64,000 bases of DNA from Stenopsyche tienmushanensis. Taxonomy: Eukaryota; Arthropoda; Insecta; Trichoptera; Stenopsychidae. Position numbers and translations under genes: made by a program. The stretch lies in contig WACJ01000321.1 of the NCBI GenBank assembly GCA_008973525.1, positions 62,001-126,000 on the forward strand, written 5' to 3'. A model generated the notes under the pieces. It did not search any database. It was not told where the DNA came from and was given only the letters and a program-made list of their open reading frames with translations. Shown here in pieces: positions 12,311 to 23,479 of this stretch. Position 1 is the stretch's first letter, and every line of letters starts with the position of its first letter.

Positions 12311-13913
12311 TTTTAATATTTTTTTCTTTATATATCATTCAATATCAATAAATGTATTCATTGCCGGAAAAAATGTCATTATTTATATCATTGCTAATTA
12401 AACAAGATAACTATTTCAAATTTCAAATGGTATTTTTAGAACTATTTCTTCTGTGGCAGCAACGCGCCGGGTACCAGCTAGTAGTCATATAAAAAGATGT
12501 CATTGACGCCTGACAAGTTAACGGTGCCTTAAAAGATATTAAAAGGTATTTGTGGATATGAAATGAAATGTATGCTTGCACAGCTGAACACTTGTGAAAC
12601 AGGCTGCATGAGTTCAAATGACGAATATAAATATTATAGTATAGGATAAAGGTGGATCATCATGTGCATGTGGTATGATTCGACGTATTTAATATTGTTT
12701 TAGAGATCCTCAAGCCTTTTAAATTTTTATTAATAAAAGTTGAATTTTCTTTAGTTGGACGTGCATAAAAGTGGTACATGTCCCTAGACAAAGAATTTCA
12801 GTGGTGTCAGATCTGGAAACGTGCCAGCCACGTACAAGATGCAAGCAACGCCTTTGCAAAAATGAAAGAAGAAATGCTACTTCCGACAAATACAGTTAAT
12901 AAAGAAAGGGTAAATAATAAGACAATTAAAAAATAACATTTTTGGTAATATTTAAAGGATGTCTTGCGTCATTAGTAAAATTTTAAAGATGTCAGACATA
13001 TGGCATCTCAAATGCTAGATATCTACTAGAGAAATACTAATTATTTTAATTACAAACTATCATCGCTGTATAATAATTTTAGTTACGACTTTCGATGACT
13101 CAAAATCTCTCTCTTCTTTGGGAGAAATGTTATACCCAGTGTCAATTATTCTGTGTAGATTTTCTCTTTCCAACAATATAATTCGCAATTAGTAAAGATG
13201 TCACTATAGTCCTTAACTCAAAAAATATAAATCACAAAATGTTTATAAGTCATTTTTTGGCCTTGTTTTGTCACAGTTTTAATATTTTTTTTAAATAGTT
13301 AAAAAATAAGTTTTGACATAAATCTGGTAGGAATAACTCCGTAAGTAGTTGGAATTTTGGAAATTGCTTTGGAGAATGTATTTTAAAAAGTCAAAACATT
13401 GGAAAAACATATTTTATCTAAAATATCTCGATACGTACTCTTTATGAAATTTAAAAAAATGCTTTAAAGAAAACCGCATAACTTCGAAATCGTACAAAAA
13501 GATGTGAGTGTATACATCATATTTTAAGCCCCCATAGTGTTTCTATTGTATAATTTTATATCATTCATTTTTTCATGTATTCATATGCTATTTCGGAAAA
13601 TTTCAATCTAATCAAATGAAATCGTTCTATATTAAACATATTTTCTTGTTCTGCATTTTTTTAGTTTTAATACCATCGATTTGCTAGCGATAGTTTTAAA
13701 AAACTAGGTCGTTCTTTAAGCGTTAATTTTCATTTCAATGGAGAGCTTAGGGCAAAAGATTAAAAATCTCAAGTTGTTGATACTTTTTAATTGATTTTCG
13801 TAAATTTTAATCGATCAATAATTAATTCTTTACATTTTTTTATAGGACATTTATTGATCATTACAATACATACGATAGATCACAGAAATACTACGCACTG
13901 ATCAATAGTAATC
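12311..13913. other. AT-rich spacer, nothing recognised
   Basis: Between the Helitron remnant and the 3' end of the large TIL gene there is no TIL exon and no recognisable coding segment. The sequence is low-complexity AT-rich DNA. Confidence 0.45.
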
Positions 13914-13919
13914 TTTATT
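13914..13919 (-). terminator. Polyadenylation signal of the 28-domain TIL gene
   Basis: AATAAA on the minus strand, 90-95 bases past the stop codon at 14,009-14,011. Confidence 0.5.
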
Positions 13920-14008
13920 TCATGAAAATAGCTTTTATAAACCCTGAATAGCTAATAATTAATACAATTATTTTAAAGTTCAATCTTTCCTTATGCTGAA
14001 TGATCTTT

Positions 14009-17000
14009 TTAATAATGAGGACACTCTTCTTTCTTAATACAAACATTTTTGTTATTTCTAATGCATCCCTTAATACAACGACATCCATGATTGCAAGGTT
14101 TTAATGGAGCATGTGGATTGAGACATGTTGGAGGTTTCAATGGAGAACAATCGCTGTATTCTTCATTGCGACCACATCCTGTAAATGACGAATGTAAGAT
14201 AATTCTAAAGTGATTTTAAAAATACAACAGAAAATGCACCGCGCACTTACGGCATGTCTTCGGCGGAATGCATTTATTTTGACTATTTCTCACGAATCCT
14301 GAAATGCAATAGCATCCTTTTATGCAAATTTTGGGACATATGGGAGTCGGATCGACGCATGATGGATCACAACTTCCGCATTGATTATATACTTCATTTG
14401 TTCCATTGCAAATTTTTGCTGAAATCAAAACAAATCAATGTAACGCAAACTATTTATTCAAAATGAGGGATAAATCCGAAATGTTTGGTAAGAACTTACG
14501 ACAATCTTCGACTTTGATGCACTTGTTGCCATGTTTAATAAAACCCTGCTTACAGAAGCATCCTTCAGCGCAATCATTTTTGCATGAAGGGTTTCTATCG
14601 TCACAAGTCGGTGGACATTTTGATCCACATATTTTATATTCTTCGTTTGGATTCTTACAAACCGCTACAGTTACAACAAAATAAATCAAACAATCCAAAT
14701 GTGCTTATAACAACAACAACAAAAATTATTACGTACGACAGTTTGGTCTTGAAACACATAATCCTTTAGCATTCCTAACCAAATTATTTTTGCAGCGGCA
14801 TACTGATTTAACGCAAGGATTTTCCTTGCAATTGTTAGGCGGTTTTCCTTCGCACGTCTCTTCGCATGATTGCGGACAACCGACCACTTCTTCATTATTT
14901 GGACTCCGACAACCTTAAATTTGAACCGTTCAAGATGTAATACTTTAAATTCATATAAAAATAAATGTATTTATCGACCCTCACATTGATTTGCTGATAC
15001 GCATTGCGATTTGATCCGCACAAAACCAGGTTTGCATAAACATCGAGGTATACACTTTGGATTCGTTTGATTTTTTTGACAATTAACGACAGCCCCGCCG
15101 ATCAGCGAATTGCAGTCATCATCGACTGTACAGGGTGAAGGACAACCGTTGAAAACTTCATTATCTCCACACTTCGATGCTATAAATGCAAAAAATGTAT
15201 TTAAACGATTGGACAGAATTGTCGTTCATATTCATATTTGTATATACATAAATTTGTTTACGTACGACAATCTTTGATTAGAATACATTTCTTATTATGT
15301 AGAATGTAACCATCATTACAGAAGCAACCTTCTACGCAATCTTTCTCGCAGGAAGGATTTCTATTATCGCAAGTTGGCGGACACCTTGATCCGCAGGTTT
15401 TGTAAATTTCACTTGGACTGTTGCATTTAGCTGAATTTAGAATAAAATCAGTGATAAGAAATATTTTCATTTTCAATAGAATCTACCAGACCAAATGTTG
15501 CTATTCATATTCGGTTTTAACTATCATTAATTATTTTTTGGTCAAACGCTTTTAAGTGCAAAATAAAAACAGGTATACTTAACGGAACTCATGCTCAATA
15601 ATGCAAATATATTTGAAAAAAATCAATCGATTATCGTCTATAAGCTCAGATAGCGAATCTACATATTATGCTATTTAGATACAGTTACGGCATTTTTAAT
15701 TGATAACACTTGATCTAGTGGATAATGTAGATGAGTTTGTTTCATACTTACGACAAGTAGACTTTGATACGCATACTTGTTTAGCATTTCTGACCAGGCC
15801 ATTTTTACAGCGACAAACTAATTTTTTGCAAGGTACAACTTGACAACTTTTGGGTGGTTTTCCATCGCAAGTTTCTTCGCACGGCTGTGGACATTTAGCC
15901 AATACTTCATTGCTTGGATTTTGACAACCTGAAATGAACTTTTAAATCAGTACATGGAGAAACTGGATGAAAATTAAGAAGATATTTAATACAAACATTG
16001 TATTTCTGGTACACATCTCTTGTCAATCCTTACATAGCCAGCTTTGCAATAGCATCTAGGTTTACACGGTGGTTTTACAGGAGGGGGTTTACAAGCAATC
16101 ACAAGGTTTCCAAACAATGTATCACAAATTTCTTCGATTTTACAGGGCGCTGGGCAAGGGTCAAGTTCTTCGTTTTCTCCGCATGTTGGTGCTGTAAATA
16201 AATAAAATAATCTTCAAAAAATTGTAACACTTGAAGTGAAATTTCTATAGACGCGGTTGTATAAATTGGCTCGAATGCCACGTAAAGGGAAACTCCAACC
16301 GGCAGTTGGTCGGAAAGAGAGGGAGAATCAATTTTACTCTCTCCGTCTCCGTCGCATACATCATAGTTATGCTACGCGCATGCGCCGCCTCCACTGTGGG
16401 TCTGTCTATGCGTAGCATAAAGCAACCATTACACCATTAGCGCACCTATTTTATTGTATATTACACAAACACAGCTTCATCTTTTAGCTAAAGATTTATT
16501 TATATTAGTTTAATCAACATACGACATTCTTGGATTGGAATGCATCGCTTGTTTTGTCTGATGAATCCATCTCTGCAGAAGCAACCTTCCTCGCAATCCT
16601 TGGTGCATGAAGGGATTCTATTATCACAAGTTGGCTGACATTTGGTTCCGCATATTTTGTATACTTCGTTGGGACCATTGCACGTTGCTGAAATGCATCA
16701 AATTTTCAATCGACTACTTTGTGCATAAATACTAAATATTGAGGTTTAATAGATAAGTTCTCATGATACTCACGACATTTTGGTTTTGAAATGCACACTT
16801 GACTTGCATCTCTGACAAGTCCATTTTTACAGCGACATACTGATCTTGTGCAGAGGTTTATTTGACAGTCACTGGGGGGTTTTCCCTCGCAAGTTTCTTC
16901 GCATGGTTGTGGACAATTGACTACTTCTTCATTGCTTGGATTTTGACAACCTTAAATTCAAACCCATTTTATAGAATACAATTATCGTTAATAAATATTA

Positions 17001-20000
17001 TTCAAATTTAATGCACAAACATAGATTTTGTGGTACGCAGCTTGTCCCGTTTCTGACAAAGCCTGGTTTACAGAAACATCTTGGACGACAGGGTGGTTTT
17101 ACAGAAGGTGGTATACAATCAACTACAACGTTTCCTAGCAATGTAGAGCAACTATCATCGAATCTGCATGGCGCTGGACAAAGATCGAGCACTTCGTTGC
17201 CTCCACAAATCGGTGCTAAAATTTACATTCGCTTACAAATGGCATTATTATGGTCAGTTATATTAAAATGTATTAAGTGTGAGCTTACGACAATTTATAG
17301 TTGGAATGCATATGTCATTTTGTCTGATGAAACCCTCTTTACAGAAGCATCCATCTACGCAATCCTTAGTACATGAAGGGTTTCTATTATCGCAAGTTGG
17401 TTGGCATCTGGTTCCACATAATTTATAAACTTCATTGGGACCATTACATGATGCTGAAATGAATACATTTAAAAATGCACTATTACATCAATGATTTTAA
17501 ACGATCTAGATTTAATAGATGCATTCTTATGATACTGACGACATCTGGGTTTAGAAATGCATATTTGTCTTGCATTTCTGACCGTTCCGATTCTACAGCG
17601 ACATACTGATCTTGTACAAGGCACAATTTGACAGCTACTAGGTGGTGTTCCCTCGCAAGTTTCTTCACATGGTTGTGGACAACTGACTACTTCTTCATTG
17701 CTTGGATTTTGACAGCCTGAAATTAATCTTCATATTATAACCACATATATGAATGAATATTATTAATAAAAATCGCACAAACATTGATTTTGCGGTACAC
17801 AGCTTGTTCCATTTCTGACAAAGCCTGGTTTGCAAAAACATTTTGGTTGACAGGGTGGTTTTACAGGAGGTGGTTTGCAATTGAATGCAACACTGCCTAA
17901 CAATGTAGCGCAACTTTCATCAGATTTGCATGGCACTGGACAAAGATCGAGTACTTCATTACCTCCACATATTGGCGCTGAAATAATAAAAACCCATGAT
18001 ACGATTTTCATACAAAAATGCGAATATATTTGCATTTATTAAAAGTCAGCTTACGGCAATCTTTGACTAGAATGCATACGTTATTTTGCCGAATGTAACC
18101 ATTTCTACAGAAGCATCCTTCCACGCATTCATCGGTACATGAAGGATTTCTATTATTACAAGTCGGTGGACATCTTGATCCACAATTATTATAGATTTCA
18201 TTGGAGCCGTTACATGATGCTTCAATCATAGAATGTAAGATATAAAATGTATTTTTTATAGGATCATACCTTTTTTTTAAATAATGCCATTAGGGACTTA
18301 CGACAACTTGACTTTGGGACGCATAATTGTTGTCCATTTCTAACCAATCCTGTTTTGCAGCGACATGCTGCTCCATTGCAAGGTGATCTTTGACAACTGC
18401 TAGATGGTTTATCCTCGCAAGTTTCTTCACAAGATTGAGGGCATGGTACTACTTCTTCATTGCTTGGATTTTGACAACCTAAAATTAATCCTCGTATAGG
18501 CGACAATGAATTAAATTAAACGATATTTATTTGGGATACTAACATTGATTTGCTGGTATGCATCTTGTATTGTTTCTGACAAAGCCTGGTTTACAGAAGC
18601 ATTTCGGTTCACAAGGCAATATCGTAGCTGGTGGCTGACACATTACAACAGAATTACCAATCAGTGTATCGCAAGTTTCATCCAAAGTGCATGGTGCAGG
18701 ACAGATTATTTCTATTTCGTTTGCGCCGCAATTTGAGGCTAAATATAAAAGAAATATATTGTCTGTAATCAACTTGTTAATCGAGTATATTTAAATAGTA
18801 CAAATGCTTACGGCAATCCTTTATTTGAATACATCTTCCATTGTGTTTAATATATCCAACTCTGCAGAAACATCCTTCTACACATTCTAATGTGCATATA
18901 GGATTTCTTTTATTGCAGGTAGGCTCACATCTAGTTCCGCATGTCTGGTATATTGCATTAGGATCCTTACAGGATGCTAAAATCAATTATTTGTAGATGT
19001 AATCAATTTATTATAGTGCTCAATTTAATTTGGATGTACGATACTTACGACAGCTCGATTTTGAAATGCATTCGTCTTTTCCATTTCTGACCAGACCATT
19101 TTTACAGCTACACACAGCTTTTCTACAAGGAGACCTTTGACAATTCGATGGTATACCGGAGCACGTTTCTTCACATGGTTGTGGACAAAAGACAACTTCT
19201 TCCGTATTTGGATTATTACAGCCTGGATTTTAAAAGCTTGAATTTATAAAATCTGAATCATCATCGGAAATAAGCATTGGGATAGACACTTACATTGATT
19301 TGCTGGTATACATCTAGTATTATTTCTTACAAAGCCTGGTTTACACAGGCATCGAGGTACACACGGTGGTCTTATCGAAGGCGGGAAGCAATCAACTATA
19401 ACATTACCGAGTAATGTATCACAGTCTTCATCTGCTGTACAGGGTGCTGGACAAAGATTGAGCTCTTCGTTGTTTTGGCATCTCGGCGCTATTTTAAAAA
19501 TTGCAAAAGGTCAAAGACGTAGATTGAAACGGATGCTGATCTTATAAATTCTTTGGCGAAGCGTTTATAACAGCTATAAATACATCCCAAAACAACATAT
19601 CTTATTAGATGGATCTGGTTGTACAAACCATCATTATCGTGCCTAATAAAAATAAATATAACCTGTTTTTGTAACCGTAAAACAACGTAGGTCAAAGTAC
19701 CTTATGGGATTAATTACGGATTGTCGGATTATTATAAAAACTTGCTCAACAAACATTCAAATTGACTTACGGCATTGTGGTTTAGGAATACAAGCACCAG
19801 CCGAATTTCTGACCAAACCGTTTTGGCAAACACAAACTTTTCTCAGGCATGGTCTTATTTGGCAACTAGGTTCGGGATTACTAGCGCACGTTTCTTCGCA
19901 CTGTTGGGGACAGTTGACAACTACTTCATTGCTTGGGTTATCACAGCCTGAAATAAATCATCGAAATTATAAACCAAATCACGATTTAAACACACTGAAA

Positions 20001-23000
20001 ATAAATCGAATATAATTACATTCAATCTCTGGTAAGCAATCTCTTCCGATTCTTACAAATCCTGGTTTACATTCGCATCTTGGTTGGCATGGAAATGGTA
20101 CTGATGGCGGTTTTGCACAATCTCTGATGATGCCCCTTATAACAGAATCACAATTTGGTTCGAATGTACAATATCCTGGGCATGGATTAAAAACTTCGTT
20201 TGCCTTGCATTTTGGCGCTGCAAAAAAAATAGTTTCACTTAATTTGCAAAACAATTTATAAATAAGAGTGTTCCGGAAAAGAAATATTGAGAAATCTGTA
20301 ACATCTTGAAATGGATACATCATATGACCACAAATGATCCTCAACGAGACGATTATGTTAGATCACACCACATGAACATTCGGAATTCGTAGTTAAACAT
20401 TTGAACTTAAATTTATAATAATTGCCTGCTTAATATTCAATTTTTGATATATATTTACGATTTTACGACGATACTATTGCTTTTAGGAATTAATAATGTA
20501 TTATGTCCTTGCTTGTTGACGAATATCCTGAAGGTTCATCGACATTCAACTACTGCCCAAATATTTTCCTATCTACTTATTATCGGGATGATTTTTTGTA
20601 TTAATTTCCCTCACAAATCGATCCTTCTTCGAAAGCTCTATTGATATTTTTTATTTATTTTTGCTGAGTTGTGTCCCAAATTTGATCTCATACAAAAAAT
20701 ATGCTGAAAATTCTGTTGACGCCATCCTATTGAAAGTCATATTACAATTATTTCTTATTTAAAATCAATTGAAGACTATCAATTGAATTTATAAAATGCA
20801 CAGAACTTTTCTTAATCACGATTGATCTCTTATTGACCGAAAATCCGACTCTTCATGTGGTATTCCCTAATGATATATTAATATAGTCCTTACGGCATTC
20901 TTCTTTCGTAACGCAGATCTTGTTGTTATTTCTATAATAACCAGGAAGACAATCACAACCAGGCACGCAGACAGAATTATTGGAACATTGTGGTGAAACG
21001 TTTGTGACTATTGATTCGCACGTTTCTCTACAAGGATCCTTGCAGTTTAGATATTCTTCATTCGGACTTTTACAACTTGGTTTAGCTAAAAAAATAAGAA
21101 ATATTATATATTTCTTATTTTTAAAAAATATATAAGAAATATATTAATATTGCTATTTTATATATTTTTTAAAAATTGAATCAATCAGATTTAAACCACA
21201 CAGAACTCAAGCTTTCAACGGAAGAATATGAATGAATTACTTGGCTCTGTGCTTCAAAATAGAATCTAATGCTCTTCGCTTGGTACGTCTACGTTTATTA
21301 CTGGGGGAATAATCAATAATTGTCATTACAAGCGCGTTTTACTAAACTTATTCGCTCTTAATCTTTGTCGTTTTCTACATAACAACTTCGTGTATTTATT
21401 GTGAAAAAACAGTGCCTTTTCAATTGGTTTAATCATATTTTTAGACGTGATATGGCACTTCAATTCCTGCAGTTCTTCGTTGGTTAAGGGTTTATCGTGT
21501 TATTTAAGCAAGGATTGAATATAATTTATATCAACACATTCAATATCACAGGAAATAGCTAAAAATCTTAATATACTTACGACAATTTTCTTTTTTAATG
21601 CAGTCACCATTTACATTTCTCACATATCCAGCGATACATTGACAACCTCCAATACAAGTGGGCATTGAAATACAAATTTTCTGATCAGGAGAATTATATA
21701 TAGATGCACAAGTTTCGAAACAGGAGCTGAGACATCGTACATATTCTTCGTTTTGTCCTGCACACTTTGGTAAGGCTGATAAAGAAAATAGTCAATGATA
21801 AATCAACAGATATATTTAAGATCTAACGGATGCGATTAACACTTACGGCAATCCGACTTCTTAATGCAGACGTTTTGAGTATTTCTTACATATCCCGGAA
21901 TGCAATCGCAGCCACCAGGACACGGGAATGATGGCAAACATTGCGGTTTTTGGTCATGGGGTTCGCTGAAAATGGATGCGCAAGTGTCTGGGCAAGGATT
22001 CTTGCAAGGCACATATATTTCATTGGGCGCAGCACATTTTGGTTTTGCTGAAAGATGAAAGAAAAGTAACATCAATTGCATCTGTACAATCTGCATAATA
22101 TTGACATCGTGGCTTATTCGAGACAACTTACGACAATCTTCCTTTCTGACGCATTTATTGAAGTTATTTCGGACATATCCAGGAATACAATCACATCCAC
22201 TCACGCACGGCAAACCCGTAAGACATTGAGGTCTTGGATTTATTTTGTTGACAGAGTCGCATGTCTCCGGGCAAGTATTCTTGCATTTGACAAATTCTTC
22301 ATTGGGACCCGGGCATGTAGGCTTTGCTGCAAATCAGTCGAAGGATAAATTATTCGTATGATCGATAACATTAATTGACAATAATCGAGCCAGACAGCCT
22401 TACGACATTGATCCTTTTCAACGCAGATGCCTTTTTGATTTAACACACATCCAGGCCTACATTGACAGCCTGATGGACATGGACTTGGAGGTAAACAAAG
22501 AGGCTTAGGACCAGGATTAAAAATGGTGACACAAGTCTCCGGACAAGGGTCCAAGCAACTGACAAAAACTTCATTCGGCCTGGTACACACTGGCTTTGCT
22601 ACAAAAATATACAAAAGCACATATAAATCATATTCCAATCGAAATAATTCATTTTCAAAACAATTAAAACCAAATTTACGGCATTTTATCGGATCGATGC
22701 ATTGTCCATTGTGATTTCTAACGCATCCAGGACGACAAAAGCATCCAGTCTTACAGACTGCTGCACATATCGGTTGAAGATTGTCGCATGTGGGATCGCA
22801 GGAACCGCATTCCAAAAAGATCTCATCTACAGAACAACCTGGATCAAAATTAATGGGATATTATTAAGTGCATGAAGTGTTTCGGTTTTGTGCAGGCAAA
22901 TCATGCGACAGACGAAATAATGTCGAAAAACTATCATGGAATAGTCCCCCCATATTATTTGAATAAATATGTATTTATTATGTTGTACATACGGTGGCCC

Positions 23001-23050
23001 AATATTATTTGAATACAAAATATAAAAAACAACAGGATAATCATCCGCAT
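14009..23050 (-). CDS. Giant secreted TIL protein: signal peptide plus 28 TIL domains
   Basis: Twenty-nine exons on the minus strand. Exon 1 (22,993-23,050) encodes a hydrophobic signal peptide beginning MRMIILLFFIF and ends at a GTATGT donor. Domains 1-6 are 22,680-22,838, 22,404-22,598, 22,132-22,326, 21,847-22,047, 21,581-21,775 and 20,894-21,085. Domains 7-26 form the 3-2-1 repeat units listed separately. Domain 27 is 14,251-14,418. The last exon, 14,009-14,178, ends with TAA. Every exon has AG/GT borders, every intron is phase 1, and lengths total 5,127 nt (1,708 residues). Domains have ten cysteines, except domain 28, which lacks cysteines 3 and 5. Typical inhibitors of this family have one or a few domains, so the size is exceptional. 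No internal signal-peptide exon or stop exon was found, which argues for one gene, but splitting or alternative splicing cannot be excluded without RNA. Function: extracellular multi-site protease inhibitor or structural/clotting-type protein (inference). Confidence 0.8.
14500..15179 (-). repeat. Three-TIL unit g of the 28-domain gene (types 3-2-1)
   Basis: In transcript order: type 3 exon 14,985-15,179 (195 nt), type 2 exon 14,737-14,913 (177 nt), type 1 exon 14,500-14,664 (165 nt). The type 3 exon uses a T|GTGAGG donor, so the split codon with the next exon (T+GT) makes the final cysteine. Type 1 has loop K-N-D between cysteines 5 and 6, predicted P1 asparagine. Confidence 0.85.
15266..16191 (-). 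repeat. Three-TIL unit f of the 28-domain gene
   Basis: Type 3 exon 15,997-16,191 (195 nt, donor T|GTTTGT), type 2 exon 15,752-15,928 (177 nt), type 1 exon 15,266-15,430 (165 nt). The intron between types 2 and 1 is longer than usual (about 320 bp). The type 1 loop is E-K-D, predicted P1 lysine. Confidence 0.85.
16275..16440. repeat. Repeat inserted in an intron of the 28-domain gene
   Basis: The intron 16,192-16,522 holds a locally GC-richer segment. Its reverse complement aligns with about 61,525-61,605 (intron 1 of Api5): both share a TTGCTTTATGCT motif, then ATAGACA, a degenerate middle, then TATGATGTATG and GACG motifs. It is therefore a dispersed element, orientation reversed between copies. 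The class is not known. Confidence 0.55.
16523..17215 (-). repeat. Three-TIL unit e of the 28-domain gene
   Basis: Type 3 exon 17,021-17,215 (195 nt, donor T|GTTTGT), type 2 exon 16,774-16,950 (177 nt), type 1 exon 16,523-16,687 (165 nt, donor GTATGT). The type 1 loop is T-K-D, predicted P1 lysine. Confidence 0.85.
17289..17977 (-). repeat. Three-TIL unit d of the 28-domain gene
   Basis: Type 3 exon 17,783-17,977 (195 nt), type 2 exon 17,540-17,716 (177 nt, donor GTCAGT), type 1 exon 17,289-17,453 (165 nt). The type 1 loop is T-K-D, predicted P1 lysine. Very similar to unit e. Confidence 0.85.
18055..18738 (-). repeat. Three-TIL unit c of the 28-domain gene
   Basis: Type 3 exon 18,544-18,738 (195 nt, donor T|GTTAGT), type 2 exon 18,302-18,478 (177 nt), type 1 exon 18,055-18,219 (165 nt). 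The type 1 loop is T-D-E, predicted P1 aspartate, unlike the lysine of units d-f. Confidence 0.85.
18812..19488 (-). repeat. Three-TIL unit b of the 28-domain gene
   Basis: Type 3 exon 19,294-19,488 (195 nt, donor T|GTAAGT), type 2 exon 19,049-19,222 (174 nt, one codon shorter than in other units), type 1 exon 18,812-18,976 (165 nt). The type 1 loop is T-L-E, predicted P1 leucine. Confidence 0.85.
19771..20217 (-). repeat. Partial unit a of the 28-domain gene (types 3-2 only)
   Basis: Type 3 exon 20,020-20,217 (198 nt, donor T|GTAATT) and type 2 exon 19,771-19,947 (177 nt). The type 1 exon expected between 19,489 and 19,770 is absent; I see no TIL cysteine pattern there. This is the most divergent pair and the 5' edge of the repeat. 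Confidence 0.8.
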
Positions 23051-23121
23051 TTTGAAATAATGCGATTTTGTAAAATTCCAAGTAGTTATCAACTAAATAT
23101 GATTTTTACGATTTGCTGTCA

Positions 23122-23129
23122 TATTTATA
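23122..23129 (-). promoter_or_regulatory. Possible TATA box of the 28-domain TIL gene
   Basis: TATAAATA on the minus strand, about 72-79 bases upstream of the ATG at 23,050. The spacing is similar to that of the three-domain gene. Confidence 0.5.
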
Positions 23130-23479
23130 CACATTATTTAAATGTAAAGAACAGTGGCGTATTCAAATCTTTTTTTTTTAAATTTCAAGTCATATTAAAA
23201 ATATATACATTTTTCTACTCATGTGCTATTTGGTAATTTCTCTCAGAGTGTTTAAAATTTGCAGTGCCAATTAATATGGTTCCATTTATCAGATATTTTA
23301 TTTGCTTAGATCAGATTTGGTCATAAAATAATATTAGATAATGTATTGATATATACAGGATGCTTTAGCCAGTTTTTTTTTCACTGAAAAAGGTTCATTT
23401 TTGTATTTTTTAGAACAAAACCACAATGTTTCCAATGGAAAACCCTAGTTATTTTTTTTAGTATCTTTCTCCCAATGAT

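Noticed and set aside
14686..14895. Basic 69-codon minus-strand frame
   Set aside because: Wrong frame over a TIL exon (14,737-14,913); the correct frame shows the ten-cysteine pattern and phase-1 borders.
20218..20893. Possible internal promoter or first exon dividing the giant TIL gene
   Set aside because: The long intron was read on the minus strand for a signal-peptide exon with a phase-1 donor; none was found, and the exon upstream has no stop.
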